Shown here: positions 21,604-30,784 of the stretch, in pieces | Numbering within the stretch: the stretch's first letter is position 1 | Layout of the letters: every line of letters starts with the position of its first letter | From: Arthrobacter methylotrophus | GTDB lineage: Bacteria > Actinomycetota > Actinomycetes > Actinomycetales > Micrococcaceae | Assembly: GCF_039539965.1 (NCBI RefSeq) | Contig: NZ_BAABED010000001.1 | Location: forward strand, 2,852,001 to 2,916,000 | DNA: 64,000 nucleotides | Direction of reading: 5' to 3' | The notes under the pieces: model-generated | Seen by the model: only the letters and a program-made list of their open reading frames with translations | Told to the model about the DNA's origin: nothing | The model's database searches: none | Program-made: the position numbers and the translations under genes

Positions 21604-24153
21604 TCAGCGCTGGACTGCTCCGAATCGCTCCGCGGCGACTGCGACGGCGGCCTCGCGGGCCTCCGACGCCTCATCGGCGGTCAGGGTGCGGTCCATGGCA
21701 CGGAAGCGCAGCCCGAAAGCAAGCGACTTCTTGCCCTCCTCGATACCCTGGCCCGCGTAGACATCGAACAAGGCGACGTCTTCGAGAAGTTCGCCCGCGC
21801 CTTCCCGGAGGGCAGCCAGTACTGCGTCCGCTGGGATCTCCTGCGGCACCACCAGGGCAACGTCCTGCGTCGCCACCGGGAAACCGGAGATGTGCTTGGC
21901 AACAATGACGTCCGGGGCGGCGTCGAAGATCGCGTCCACGTTGAGCTCAAGTGCCACTGAACGCGCCGGCATGTCATGGGCGGCGAGTAGTTTGGGGTGC
22001 AATTCGCCGGCGTAGCCCACTACGTCACCCGAACGGAGCGCGAGCTGGGCGGCGCGGCCCGGGTGGAACGCCTGGTGGCTGCCTTGGCTGACCACGAGCT
22101 CGACGCCGAGGACGTCGCCGATGAGCCGGGCAACATCAAGGGCGTCGGCCCAGTCCCAAGCGCGCGGTTTGTGTTCCGCGGCAGCCGGGGAATCATGGCC
22201 GGTCAAAACGGCGGCGATGTACAGCGGCTGGTCCGGGACGCCGTCGTACAGTCCATCGAGTACCTCGGCGGAAGGCTTGACACCCAGCGGCGGGATGGAG
22301 GCAGTGCCCAGTTGACCGTCGGGAAGGAACACCGATCCTGCCTCGAAGAGGGCGAGGTCGCGGAAACCGCGGGAGTGGTTGCGGCGGGCAACCTCTATCA
22401 GGCCAGGAAGCACAGAAGTGCGGAGGAACCCGTGTTCCTCGCTGATCGGGTTGGCCAGTTTGAGGGCGGTACGCGCCGCGCCTTCCTCGGCCACGCCGAA
22501 CACATCATTGGCTGACTTGGAGACGAACGGATAGGAGAGGACTTCGGTCAGCCCTGCGTCCGCCAGGGCCTGGACCACACGGCGTTTCTGCTGTTGGGTC
22601 CGGGTCAGGCCGCGGCCGGGAGGTGCCACGGGCAGCGTGGCCGGGATGTTGTCGTAGCCCACCAGCCTTGCGATTTCCTCGGCGAGGTCTTCCTTGGTTT
22701 CCAGGTCATTGCGCCAGCTCGGTGCCGTGACGACGTAGGCGCCGACCATCTCGTCCTTCAGCACGATGGCACCGAGGTCCCTCAGGGAACCCGTGATCTG
22801 GCCATCCGTGAAATCGATTCCGATCCGGGCGGCCGCATAGCCGGCCGGCAGCTCGATGGTCAGTGCGTCGGGGGCGGTCCCGACGTCGGTCCCGGCTTCG
22901 TCAGCCGTTCCACCCGCCAGTTCAACCAGGAGGTCGACGACGCGCTGCGCCGCGATGTTAGCAACCTGCCAATCGACGCCGCGCTCAAAGCGCTTGGACG
23001 CCTCCGAGGGCAGCTTGTGCCGGCGACGGGACCGGGCGATCGAAACCTCATCGAAGTGCGCAGCCTCGACCAGGACGTTGGTGGTCGAAGCGGAGACCTC
23101 GGTGTTGGCCCCGCCCATCACGCCAGCGATGCCGATCGCACCGGAACCGTCGGTAATCAGGAGATCTTCGACGTCGAGCGCACGCACCTTGCCGTCGAGG
23201 GTGGTGATCTTCTCCCCGGCCACGGCGCGGCGGACCACGATGTCGCCCGAGAGCTTGTCGAGATCGTAGCAGTGGTTCGGCTGGCCGAGTTCGAGCATCA
23301 CATAGTTGGAGATGTCCACGGGCAGCGAAATGGAGCGGATGCCGGCCAAGCGCAGGCGCGAAACCATCCATGGCGGGGTGGGGCGGGTAGCGTCCACGCC
23401 GCGGACCGTGCGGGCCACGAAGCGGTCGCACCCGGGATTGCCGTAGATGGGGGCGTCGTCGTTGAGCTTGACGCCATAACCACCGGAGAGTGCCGCCGGG
23501 GCGTTGACCCTGGCGGCGGGGTCCGTGAAGACAGTTCCGGTGGCGTGGGCATATTCGCGGGCGACGCCACGGATCGAGAACGCGTAACCACGGTCCGGAG
23601 TGACGTTGATTTCGGCTGCTTCATCGTAGAGGCCAAGCAGCGCCATGGCATCGGTGCCGATCTCTGGATCCAGGCCGATGCGGGAGAGCACCAGGATGCC
23701 GTCGTGGTCCTCACCGATGCCAAGTTCACGTACCGAGGCGATCATGCCTGCGGACAAATGACCGTAGGTCTTGCGAGCCGAGATGTGGAAGTCGCCCGGC
23801 AGCACTGCTCCCGGGAGAGTCACCACGACTTTGTCCCCCTCGACGAAGTTGTGGGCACCGCAAATGATGCCCTGCACGCCGGAGGGGTCGATGCCCTCGC
23901 CGGTCAGGGTCTGCTCTTGCCCTTCAGGAACAACGCGGACCTGGCACCAGTTAATGGTCTTGCCGTTGGACTGCGGCTCCTTGACGAGGCTCAGCACCTG
24001 ACCCACCACAATGGGACCCTTGAGGGCATCCGTCGGGCGGTGGACGGCTTCTTCTTCAAAACCGACCTTGACGAGTTCCGCCATGACCTCTTCGGCCGTG
24101 GCGTCGGCCGGAACCTGCGCGAATTCACGCAGCCAGGAAAGTGGAATACGCAC
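21604..24153 (-). CDS. pheT: Phenylalanine-tRNA ligase beta subunit
   Basis: PheT is the large subunit of the alpha2-beta2 phenylalanyl-tRNA synthetase. The 849-residue protein has the N-terminal OB tRNA-binding domain (after VRIPLSWLREFAQVP), the B3/B4 editing region, the catalytic-like core with YPFVSKSANDVFG, and a C-terminal anticodon-binding domain (SGFPVATQDVALVVP onward). The frame is open into pheS, but homology begins at GTG 24153, two bases past the pheS stop. Confidence 0.97.
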   Translation of the reverse strand: MRIPLSWLREFAQVPADATAEEVMAELVKVGFEEEAVHRPTDALKGPIVVGQVLSLVKEPQSNGKTINWCQVRVVPEGQEQTLTGEGIDPSGVQGIICGAHNFVEGDKVVVTLPGAVLPGDFHISARKTYGHLSAGMIASVRELGIGEDHDGILVLSRIGLDPEIGTDAMALLGLYDEAAEINVTPDRGYAFSIRGVAREYAHATGTVFTDPAARVNAPAALSGGYGVKLNDDAPIYGNPGCDRFVARTVRGVDATRPTPPWMVSRLRLAGIRSISLPVDISNYVMLELGQPNHCYDLDKLSGDIVVRRAVAGEKITTLDGKVRALDVEDLLITDGSGAIGIAGVMGGANTEVSASTTNVLVEAAHFDEVSIARSRRRHKLPSEASKRFERGVDWQVANIAAQRVVDLLVELAGGTADEAGTDVGTAPDALTIELPAGYAAARIGIDFTDGQITGSLRDLGAIVLKDEMVGAYVVTAPSWRNDLETKEDLAEEIARLVGYDNIPATLPVAPPGRGLTRTQQQKRRVVQALADAGLTEVLSYPFVSKSANDVFGVAEEGAARTALKLANPISEEHGFLRTSVLPGLIEVARRNHSRGFRDLALFEAGSVFLPDGQLGTASIPPLGVKPSAEVLDGLYDGVPDQPLYIAAVLTGHDSPAAAEHKPRAWDWADALDVARLIGDVLGVELVVSQGSHQAFHPGRAAQLALRSGDVVGYAGELHPKLLAAHDMPARSVALELNVDAIFDAAPDVIVAKHISGFPVATQDVALVVPQEIPADAVLAALREGAGELLEDVALFDVYAGQGIEEGKKSLAFGLRFRAMDRTLTADEASEAREAAVAVAAERFGAVQR

Positions 24154-24155
24154 TG

Positions 24156-25217
24156 TTAGATCTCCATCCCGAAGTGCTCGCTGAAACGTACATCGCCCTC
24201 GATCATGTCGCGCATGTCGCCGACCTCGTTGCGGAACATGAGGGTGCGCTCGATGCCCATGCCGAAGGCAAAGCCTGAATATTCGTCCGGATCGATACCG
24301 GCGGCGCGCAGGACGTTGGGATTGACCATGCCGCAGCCGCCCCACTCGATCCAGCGGGGACCTCCCTTGGCACCCGGGTGCCAAATGTCCAGTTCCGCGG
24401 ACGGCTCAGTGAACGGGAAGTAGTTGGGACGAAGTCGGATCTGTGCCTCGTCACCGAACATCTGCCGTGCGAAGTGTTCCAGGGTGCCACGCAGGTCGGC
24501 CATGCTCAGCTTCTTGTCGATGGCCAGGCCTTCGAACTGGTGGAACACGGGCGTGTGGGTGGCATCCAGTTCATCGGTGCGGAAAACCTTGCCCGGGCAC
24601 AGCACGTAGATGGGAACTTCACGCTCCAACATGGAGCGGACCTGCACCGGGGAGGTGTGGGTGCGCATGAGCAGGTGCGCCTCGGGAGGTTCCACGAAGA
24701 ACGTGTCCTGCATTTCGCGTGCCGGGTGGTCAGGCTTGAAGTTAAGGGCATCGAAGTTGAACCACTCGGATTCGACTTCCGGCCCTTCGGCGATTTCCCA
24801 ACCCATGCCGACGAAGATGTCCGCAACGCGGTCCTGCAGCGTGGACAGCGGGTGGCGGGCGCCGGCACGGCGGCGCCGCGGCGCTGCCGTGACGTCGACG
24901 GTTTCCTCCACGAGGATACGGGCGTCGTTCTCGGCTTCGAGCACAGCGGTACGGGCTGCGAGCGCCTGGTTGACGCGGCCACGGGAAGAACCCATGAGCT
25001 TGCCTGCAGCGGCCTTTTGTTCTTTGGCCAAACTACCGATTTCCCGGTTGGCAAGGCTCAAGGGCGACTTCTCGCCGGTGTGCGCCAAGCGGACGGCCTT
25101 GAGTTCTTCGAGGGAGGATGCGGCGGCAATCGCGGCGACGGCTTCCTCAACGGCAGCGGTGATGGCGGCTTCATCCAAAGGGTTCGGGATGGCAGCGCCC
25201 GGCAAAGTGTCAGTCAT
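24156..25217 (-). CDS. pheS: Phenylalanine-tRNA ligase alpha subunit
   Basis: PheS carries the class-II catalytic core that activates phenylalanine. The 353-residue protein has an N-terminal coiled arm (residues 20-90), motif 2 with FRTDELDATHTPVFHQFEG and motif 3 GMGIERTLMF. It starts at ATG 25217 and is coupled to pheT by a 2-base gap. The 177 bases upstream hold a possible -10 (TAGACT, minus strand, near 25319) but no attenuator that I could recognise. Confidence 0.97.
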   Translation of the reverse strand: MTDTLPGAAIPNPLDEAAITAAVEEAVAAIAAASSLEELKAVRLAHTGEKSPLSLANREIGSLAKEQKAAAGKLMGSSRGRVNQALAARTAVLEAENDARILVEETVDVTAAPRRRRAGARHPLSTLQDRVADIFVGMGWEIAEGPEVESEWFNFDALNFKPDHPAREMQDTFFVEPPEAHLLMRTHTSPVQVRSMLEREVPIYVLCPGKVFRTDELDATHTPVFHQFEGLAIDKKLSMADLRGTLEHFARQMFGDEAQIRLRPNYFPFTEPSAELDIWHPGAKGGPRWIEWGGCGMVNPNVLRAAGIDPDEYSGFAFGMGIERTLMFRNEVGDMRDMIEGDVRFSEHFGMEI

Positions 25218-25394
25218 CTACTGTTCTTAGCTACGAGTCGGAATTGGTCTTCACCAGGCGGAGCCATGGCGAAAGCAGGAGCAATGCTCGCCAGAGGGGT
25301 CCGGCGGCACTAACCCCAGTCTAGTAGAAGGCTCCGGCCGGGATTTAACCCGTGACACCGTCCAGGCCCCCGGCGATACAGCTAGCATGGCATC

Positions 25395-26051
25395 ATGACA
25401 CCGCGGCGCACCATTACCGTCACCGGAGAGGGTTCCGCCGAAGCCGTTCCCGACCTTCTCACGCTCACGCTCGCCATCGAGGTCAGGCGCGACGCCGCCG
25501 GGGCGGCTTATGACGACGCCGGACAGCTTGCCGCTGCGGTGACGGACGTCCTGCGGGAGCAAGGTGTGGCCGGTCTTGACTTGCGGACCAGCGGCCTCAA
25601 CTTGCGGGCTGAACTGGTCTGGGCCGAAAACCAAGGGCAAAAGCTCACGGGTTATGTTGCCTCAACCACCTTGGTTGCCCGTGTCAGCCCGCCGTCAGCG
25701 GCTCCCTCGGCCATCTCTGCCGCAGTCGCTGCAGGCGGCGACAGCCTGCGCATCAACGGGATCGAACAAGGATTCACCGATTCCTCCGCCGTTGCGGCGC
25801 TGGCACAGGAAGCCGCCTGGCGGGAGGCCGAAGCGAAGGCCGCTCGATTTGCGGCCCTTGCCGGCTCCCGGTTGGGGCAAGTGCTGTCCATCGACCAGCG
25901 GCCGGAGCAGGGGTCGCCGATTCCGTTGATGGGCGACATGAAGCGCGCCTTTGCCAGCGAAGGCGTCGCCATCGAGGCGGGGTCCGTGGCGGTTTCCGCG
26001 AGTGTAGTGGTGCAGTGGGAGCTGGCCTCGCCGGAAAGCCGTGCCGGCTGA
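25395..26051 (+). CDS. SIMPL domain (DUF541) protein
   Basis: This 218-residue protein begins RRTITVTGEGSAEAVPDLLTL, the typical opening of SIMPL/DUF541 proteins, and keeps the family pattern with TSGLNLRAELVWAENQG and KLTGYVASTTL. Members are often periplasmic, but there is no signal peptide here, so it is probably cytoplasmic. The function of the family is poorly known (one member binds an interleukin-receptor kinase; bacterial ones link to oxidative stress). It faces pcp. Confidence 0.85.
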   Translation: MTPRRTITVTGEGSAEAVPDLLTLTLAIEVRRDAAGAAYDDAGQLAAAVTDVLREQGVAGLDLRTSGLNLRAELVWAENQGQKLTGYVASTTLVARVSPPSAAPSAISAAVAAGGDSLRINGIEQGFTDSSAVAALAQEAAWREAEAKAARFAALAGSRLGQVLSIDQRPEQGSPIPLMGDMKRAFASEGVAIEAGSVAVSASVVVQWELASPESRAG

Positions 26052-26079
26052 TCCGGAAGTGCCAGTGGGAGGTGCCAGC

Positions 26080-26730
26080 CTAGTGAAGAGCTCCCGCAGG
26101 GAGCTTCGCGTCCCCTGCAGTTTCAAGTGAAGTACGTACGACGACGGCGATGCCCTCGCCCATGTCCCGCACGGCCATGGCGGGCGTGGTGCTCCCTTGC
26201 GGCAGCCTGGCCTCGTCATAGGGAACGTGGATGAAGCCACCCCTCGTTCGTGCGGCAACGGCCTCCTTGGAGAGTTCATGCATCAGGGAATAGAACACGT
26301 GGTTGCACACATACGTCCCGGCTGTTTGGGAGACCTCTGCCCGGATTCCGGCGATCTGCAATGCCCTGAGCGCGGACTTCACCGGAAGGGTGCTGAAGTA
26401 CGCCGCCGGACCTGCGGGAACCACCGGTTCGTCGATGGGTCGGTTTCCCGCATTGTCCGGAATCCTGGCGTCATCGACGTTGATGGCCACGCGCTCGAGG
26501 GAAAGCCGGTCCCGGCCACCGGCGAGCCCGAGGCAGATGACCAGCTCCGGGCGCAGCTGCACCAACGCTTCGCGAAGGACCGCAGCCGATTCACCGAAAA
26601 CGCACGGTAGCTCGACTGCCTCCACTTCGCGTCCTTCGGCACGCAAAATCTCCTGCGCCAGGAGGGCGGAAGTCCACGAGGGATTGCTGGGATCGCCGCC
26701 AAAAGGCTCGAACCCCGTCACCAAGATCAT
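26080..26730 (-). CDS. pcp: Pyroglutamyl-peptidase I
   Basis: This cysteine peptidase (family C15) removes pyroglutamate from peptide N-termini. The 216-residue protein has TGFEPFGGDPSNPSW at the start and the catalytic triad in recognisable context: Glu in LSLERVAINVDD, Cys in GTYVCNHVFY and His in GFIHVPYDE. Length fits the family. It starts at ATG 26730, transcribed away from the radical SAM gene. Confidence 0.95.
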   Translation of the reverse strand: MILVTGFEPFGGDPSNPSWTSALLAQEILRAEGREVEAVELPCVFGESAAVLREALVQLRPELVICLGLAGGRDRLSLERVAINVDDARIPDNAGNRPIDEPVVPAGPAAYFSTLPVKSALRALQIAGIRAEVSQTAGTYVCNHVFYSLMHELSKEAVAARTRGGFIHVPYDEARLPQGSTTPAMAVRDMGEGIAVVVRTSLETAGDAKLPAGALH

Positions 26731-26806
26731 GGACCCACCCTAGCAACAGCCGAGCGGGTTCCGGGAGCCCGTTGCGGACTTCCGGCGGCCGTTCCTTCAG
26801 CAGGCC

Positions 26807-26834
26807 TTGACAATAGTTAGAACATATATTCGAA
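26807..26834 (+). promoter_or_regulatory. SOS (LexA) box and -35 ahead of the radical SAM gene
   Basis: AGAACATATATTCGAA (26819-26834) fits the actinobacterial LexA operator (TCGAAC-N4-GTTCGA type; core GAAC-N4-ATTC). A consensus -35 TTGACA (26807-26812) lies just upstream, with TCGAAT at 17-base spacing as a possible -10, so LexA would cover the promoter. Confidence 0.8.
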
Positions 26835-26842
26835 TGGAGGTC

Positions 26843-27937
26843 ATGAGATGGGACGCACAGGCACTTTCGCCACAACGTGGTCCGGTAACGGGAGACAACA
26901 GCAACAGCGTTCCGTCCGGAGCCGCCCCAGCTCCGGATGCGCTGCTGCCGCTGGCCGGGCTTGTGCGTTCCGTCTCAACCCCCGAGTTCTCCGGAGTTAC
27001 CTTTCATGAGGTCACCGCCAAATCGGTGCTCAACAAGGTGGCATCCGGTTCCCAGATGCCTTTCGAATGGACCGTCAACCCCTACCGCGGATGCAGCCAC
27101 GCCTGCGTCTACTGCTTCGCGCGCAAGAGCCACACGTATCTTGAGTTCGACGCCGGCCACGATTTCGATTCCCAGGTGATCGTGAAGATCAACGCTGCAG
27201 AGGTCCTGCGCAAGGAACTGTCCAAACCCTCCTGGGGCCACCATCACGTGGCCTTGGGCACCAACACGGATCCGTACCAGCGGGCAGAGGGACGCTACCA
27301 GCTGATGCCCGGAATCATCAGCGCCCTCGCCGATTCCGGCACGCCCTTCTCCATCCTCACCAAGGGAACCCTCCTGGGCCGCGACATCCCTCTGCTGAAG
27401 CACGCCTCCAGCCAGGTGTCCGTGGATCTGGGCATCTCGCTGGCCATGACGGACGAAACCCTCGCCTCGCTTGTCGAACCGGGGACGCCGGCGCCCCGCG
27501 CAAGGCTCAAACTCATCCACCGGCTGCGCGAGGCCGGGCTGCCCTGCGGAGTGATGGCCATGCCCATCCTGCCGTGGCTCACGGACAGCGACGATTCCCT
27601 CGAGTCGCTCTTCACGGCGCTGTCCGAGGCCGGTGCCACAGGTGTGACGGCCGGGGCGTTGTACTTGAAACCGGGCACCCGTGAGTGGTTCATGCAGTGG
27701 CTCGCGGCCAACCACCCTGGCCTCGTCGGAAAATACCGGCGTCTTTATGGCCAAGGCTCGTACGTTTCAAAGGAATACAAGACCTGGTTGAGTGGCCGCA
27801 TCAGCCACTTCAAAGCCCGCCACGGCTTTTCCGGGAGCAGCGGTTTCAGCCACAGGAATGCGGCCGCAGGAAAGGAACCGGCAGGGTCCCTTCCGCGTAC
27901 GTCCTTTCCAGCAACGGGCCAATCCACCCTTTTCTAG
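26843..27937 (+). CDS. Rv2578c-type radical SAM protein
   Basis: This 364-residue protein carries the 4Fe-4S motif CSHACVYC (CxxxCxxC) in NPYRGCSHACVYCFARKSH, followed by LGTNTDPYQRAEGRYQLM and SILTKGTLLGRDIPLL, which resemble the SplB/DNA-repair photolyase-like radical SAM group. The start MRWDAQAL matches the conserved N-terminus of actinobacterial Rv2578c homologues as I remember them; ATG 26834 and TTG 26807 are in frame but run through the operator. An SOS box directly upstream implies a damage-related role. The reaction is unknown. Confidence 0.88.
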   Translation: MRWDAQALSPQRGPVTGDNSNSVPSGAAPAPDALLPLAGLVRSVSTPEFSGVTFHEVTAKSVLNKVASGSQMPFEWTVNPYRGCSHACVYCFARKSHTYLEFDAGHDFDSQVIVKINAAEVLRKELSKPSWGHHHVALGTNTDPYQRAEGRYQLMPGIISALADSGTPFSILTKGTLLGRDIPLLKHASSQVSVDLGISLAMTDETLASLVEPGTPAPRARLKLIHRLREAGLPCGVMAMPILPWLTDSDDSLESLFTALSEAGATGVTAGALYLKPGTREWFMQWLAANHPGLVGKYRRLYGQGSYVSKEYKTWLSGRISHFKARHGFSGSSGFSHRNAAAGKEPAGSLPRTSFPATGQSTLF

Positions 27938-27945
27938 CTCGGCTT

Positions 27946-28386
27946 CTAGCCAAGCAGCCCTGAAGCCACCCGTTCCAGCAACGCACGGACAATCGGCAGG
28001 TCGGCGGGAATCCATGGCAACGCGAACGCTTCTTCGGGGTTGCCGAGCGGGACCCAACAGAGTTCATTGTGGTCCTGCAGCGGACGTGGCTCACCGTCGA
28101 GCAGCTCCGCGAACCAAACCCGCATGGCGGCCCGTTCATTCAAAGGCCAAGCGGAACCGGTGTCGGGCTCCACTTCACTCCCGAGCCGGACGGTGATTCC
28201 AAGTTCCTCGAGCAGTTCGCGGTGCAACGCTTCTTCGAAGGATTCCCCGGCCTCGAGCTTTCCGCCGGGGAACTCCCACATCCCGGCGAATTGCGGTGGG
28301 GCGCTGCGCCGGGCGACCAGCAGCCGCTTCGGGTTGTCCAGGGAATCGACGACGGCGGCGCCGGCTACGCTTATCAGTCCAGTCAC
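27946..28386 (-). CDS. NUDIX hydrolase, MutT-like
   Basis: The 146-residue protein has a full NUDIX box (GKLEAGESFEEALHRELLEE, then LGI; GX5EX7REUXEEXGU) at about residues 42-64, preceded by RRSAPPQFAGMWEFPGG as in MutT and 8-oxo-dGTP pyrophosphatases. It may sanitise oxidised nucleotides; other (deoxy)nucleotide substrates such as CTP are possible. The start is GTG 28386. It faces the SOS-controlled radical SAM gene, but shares no visible operator. Confidence 0.88.
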   Translation of the reverse strand: MTGLISVAGAAVVDSLDNPKRLLVARRSAPPQFAGMWEFPGGKLEAGESFEEALHRELLEELGITVRLGSEVEPDTGSAWPLNERAAMRVWFAELLDGEPRPLQDHNELCWVPLGNPEEAFALPWIPADLPIVRALLERVASGLLG

Positions 28387-28530
28387 CGGAACAGTCTATT
28401 GGCCGTCAGGCCCCGGACCCTCCATGGAAGTCGTCACATGGCGGGACATTCCCTGGAGTCTCGCACTAAGCTTGAAAATCGGATTTATTCCCGTTCGAGC
28501 GCCTCCAGCTCAGCCCCAAGAAACAGGACG

Positions 28531-29739
28531 ATGACCACTACTGCAGTCAGTAACACCTCCAAAAAGTACGGAAGCCGTCACGTGACGTTGGCGATCTTCG
28601 CCCTCGCCATGGGTGGATTTGCCATCGGCACCACGGAATTCACCATGATGGGTTTGCTCAAGGAGATCGAACAGGGACTCAACATCAGCACGCCGGAGGC
28701 AGGGAACCTTATTTCCGCCTACGCGCTCGGGGTGGTTGTGGGTGCGCCCGTCTTCGCGGCTCTTGGTGCACGGCTCCCCCGCAAGCAACTTGCCTTAGGT
28801 CTCATGCTGTTCCTGTCCGTGGCCAACCTGACGTCGTACATTGCGCCGGACTACGGAACCATGCTGATCACCAGGTTTGCCTCTGGATTGCCCCACGGCG
28901 CGTTCTTCGGGATAGCCGCAGTCATCGCAGCGAGTCTGGTTGCTCCCACGAAGCGCGGCTGGGCGATTTCCATGGTCATGGGCGGCCTCACCATCGCCAA
29001 CGTCATCGGCGTGCCCGCAGCCACCTGGCTTGGCCAAAGCTACGGGTGGCGGCTGCTGTTCGTGGTGGTCGGCGTCATCGGCCTGGCAACCAGCGTGCTG
29101 CTATGGAAGTTTGTTCCCTTCGAAGCCGCCCACCCCGACGCAAGCATCCGCAGGGAGCTTAGTGCACTCAAGCGCATCCAGGTGTGGCTGGCGCTGCTGA
29201 TCGGAATCATCGGTTTTGGCGGCTTCTTTGCCACCTACACGTACATCTCGCACACGATGACTTCGGTAGCCGGAATCCCCCAGAATCTCCTGCCGCTGGT
29301 AGTTGCCCTTTACGGGCTCGGCATGGTGGCGGGCAATATCCTGGGCGGTCGGATCGCCGACAAGTCTGTCATGGGAACCATCTACCGGGTCCTTCCCGCG
29401 ATCGCGCTGGCCTTGGTCGCTTACGCCGTTGCGGCCCACTGGGCGTGGTCCGCGTTCATCATGGTCTTCATCGTGGGTGGGATCGGCTCCATGCTGGTTC
29501 CGCCCTTGCAGACGCGGCTCCTCGACGCTTCGCCGGACGCGCCGTCGTTGGCTTCCTCGTTAAACCATTCCGCCCTCAACATTGCCAACGCGCTTGGCGC
29601 ATTCCTCGGCGGGGTGGTCATCGCTTGGGGTTGGGGCTATGTGGCCCCTGCCCTCGTCGGCGCCGCCCTTGCCCTCCTGGGGCTCGGCGTCGCAGGCATC
29701 AGTGGCTGGCTGGAACGCAAGAAGCCGCTGGCTGCGTAA
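28531..29739 (+). CDS. MFS transporter, DHA1 (AraJ/Cml-like) type
   Basis: This 402-residue inner-membrane protein has about twelve hydrophobic helices and the family opening FALAMGGFAIGTTEFTMMGLL, typical of DHA1 exporters for sugars, chloramphenicol and other drugs. The motif-A region reads GARLPRKQLALGLM, and GRIADKSVMGT follows in the second half. ATG 28531 is preceded by CAGGACG; the frame is open upstream but that part lies antisense to the NUDIX gene. The substrate is unknown. Confidence 0.88.
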   Translation: MTTTAVSNTSKKYGSRHVTLAIFALAMGGFAIGTTEFTMMGLLKEIEQGLNISTPEAGNLISAYALGVVVGAPVFAALGARLPRKQLALGLMLFLSVANLTSYIAPDYGTMLITRFASGLPHGAFFGIAAVIAASLVAPTKRGWAISMVMGGLTIANVIGVPAATWLGQSYGWRLLFVVVGVIGLATSVLLWKFVPFEAAHPDASIRRELSALKRIQVWLALLIGIIGFGGFFATYTYISHTMTSVAGIPQNLLPLVVALYGLGMVAGNILGGRIADKSVMGTIYRVLPAIALALVAYAVAAHWAWSAFIMVFIVGGIGSMLVPPLQTRLLDASPDAPSLASSLNHSALNIANALGAFLGGVVIAWGWGYVAPALVGAALALLGLGVAGISGWLERKKPLAA

Positions 29740-29788
29740 CCCTTCCCAGGACCGCAACCAACGGCTCGTGTGTCGGTGCCTGGTCGGC

Positions 29789-30706
29789 TCAGACCTGGAC
29801 GCGCTCGACGTCCGGTTCAAGGTAGATAACCCGGGCGATCGGCACTGCGGAGCGGATCCTGAGTTCGGCGTTGTCGATCGCCTTGGCAATGGCCTGTCCG
29901 GTGTCTGCCGCTGCCACACTGATTTTCGCTGCCACCAGCAACTCTTCGGGGCCCAGGTGCATGGTCTTCAGGTGGATAATGCGGGTGCCATCGGACTCAA
30001 TGGCTGCGGTGATGCGTGCGTTATCCTCTTTGGTGGCTGATTCGCCGAGGAGCAAGGATTTGGTTTCCACCGCAAGTACCACTGCGATGGACACAAGCAG
30101 CAGGCCGATCATTCCCGTTCCTGCCGCGTCCCACGCGCCATTCCGGGTGACGAGGGTCAGACTGACGCCGAAGAGCGCGAAAACGAGCCCCAAGAGGGCT
30201 CCGAAATCCTCCAGGAGGATCACGGGCAACTCCGGCTGCTTGGCGTTCCGGATGAACTTGATCCAGCTCTGGTTACCGCGCAATGGATTGGACTCGCGGA
30301 TGGCCGTCCGGAAGGAGAACGACTCCGCAACAACGGCGCCCAGCAGCACCACCAAGGGCACCCACCAGAAACCACCTTCAATCGCGTGGGGGTGCTGGAA
30401 TTTCTGCCAGGATTCGTACAGTGCGAAGAGGCCACCAACGCTGAACAGCACGATCGAGACGATGAACGCGTAAATGTAACGTTCACGGCCGTACCCAAAC
30501 GGATGTTCGGGGCTTGCCGCTCGTCGCGAGCGCTTCCCACCAAGCAGCAGGAGCAACTGATTGCCGGAGTCGGCAACCGAGTGGATCGCTTCCGCCAACA
30601 TGGAGGACGACATCGTCAGGACGAATGCGACGAACTTGAGTACGGCAATCGCCAGGTTGGCAGCCAGCGCTGCCACGATCGCCTTGGTACCGCCATTTGC
30701 AGCCAC
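29789..30706 (-). CDS. Cation diffusion facilitator transporter
   Basis: The 305-residue protein has six hydrophobic helices and CDF family hallmarks: SMLAEAIHSVADSGNQLLLLLG in helix 2 (metal-site His and Asp) and HPFGYGRERYIYAF after it. The second metal-site half is LLEDFGALLGLVFAL, where a Glu-Asp pair replaces the usual HxxxD, so the ion (zinc, iron, manganese) cannot be told. A C-terminal cytoplasmic domain (about 215-305) follows. The start is GTG 30706. Confidence 0.9.
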   Translation of the reverse strand: MAANGGTKAIVAALAANLAIAVLKFVAFVLTMSSSMLAEAIHSVADSGNQLLLLLGGKRSRRAASPEHPFGYGRERYIYAFIVSIVLFSVGGLFALYESWQKFQHPHAIEGGFWWVPLVVLLGAVVAESFSFRTAIRESNPLRGNQSWIKFIRNAKQPELPVILLEDFGALLGLVFALFGVSLTLVTRNGAWDAAGTGMIGLLLVSIAVVLAVETKSLLLGESATKEDNARITAAIESDGTRIIHLKTMHLGPEELLVAAKISVAAADTGQAIAKAIDNAELRIRSAVPIARVIYLEPDVERVQV

Positions 30707-30784
30707 GGAAGCTCGCCTTCTTCTTCGGATTCGGGGGATGTGAGTGATGGGCAGGAACGGACCCAGGCATGTGCCCGGAAACAG

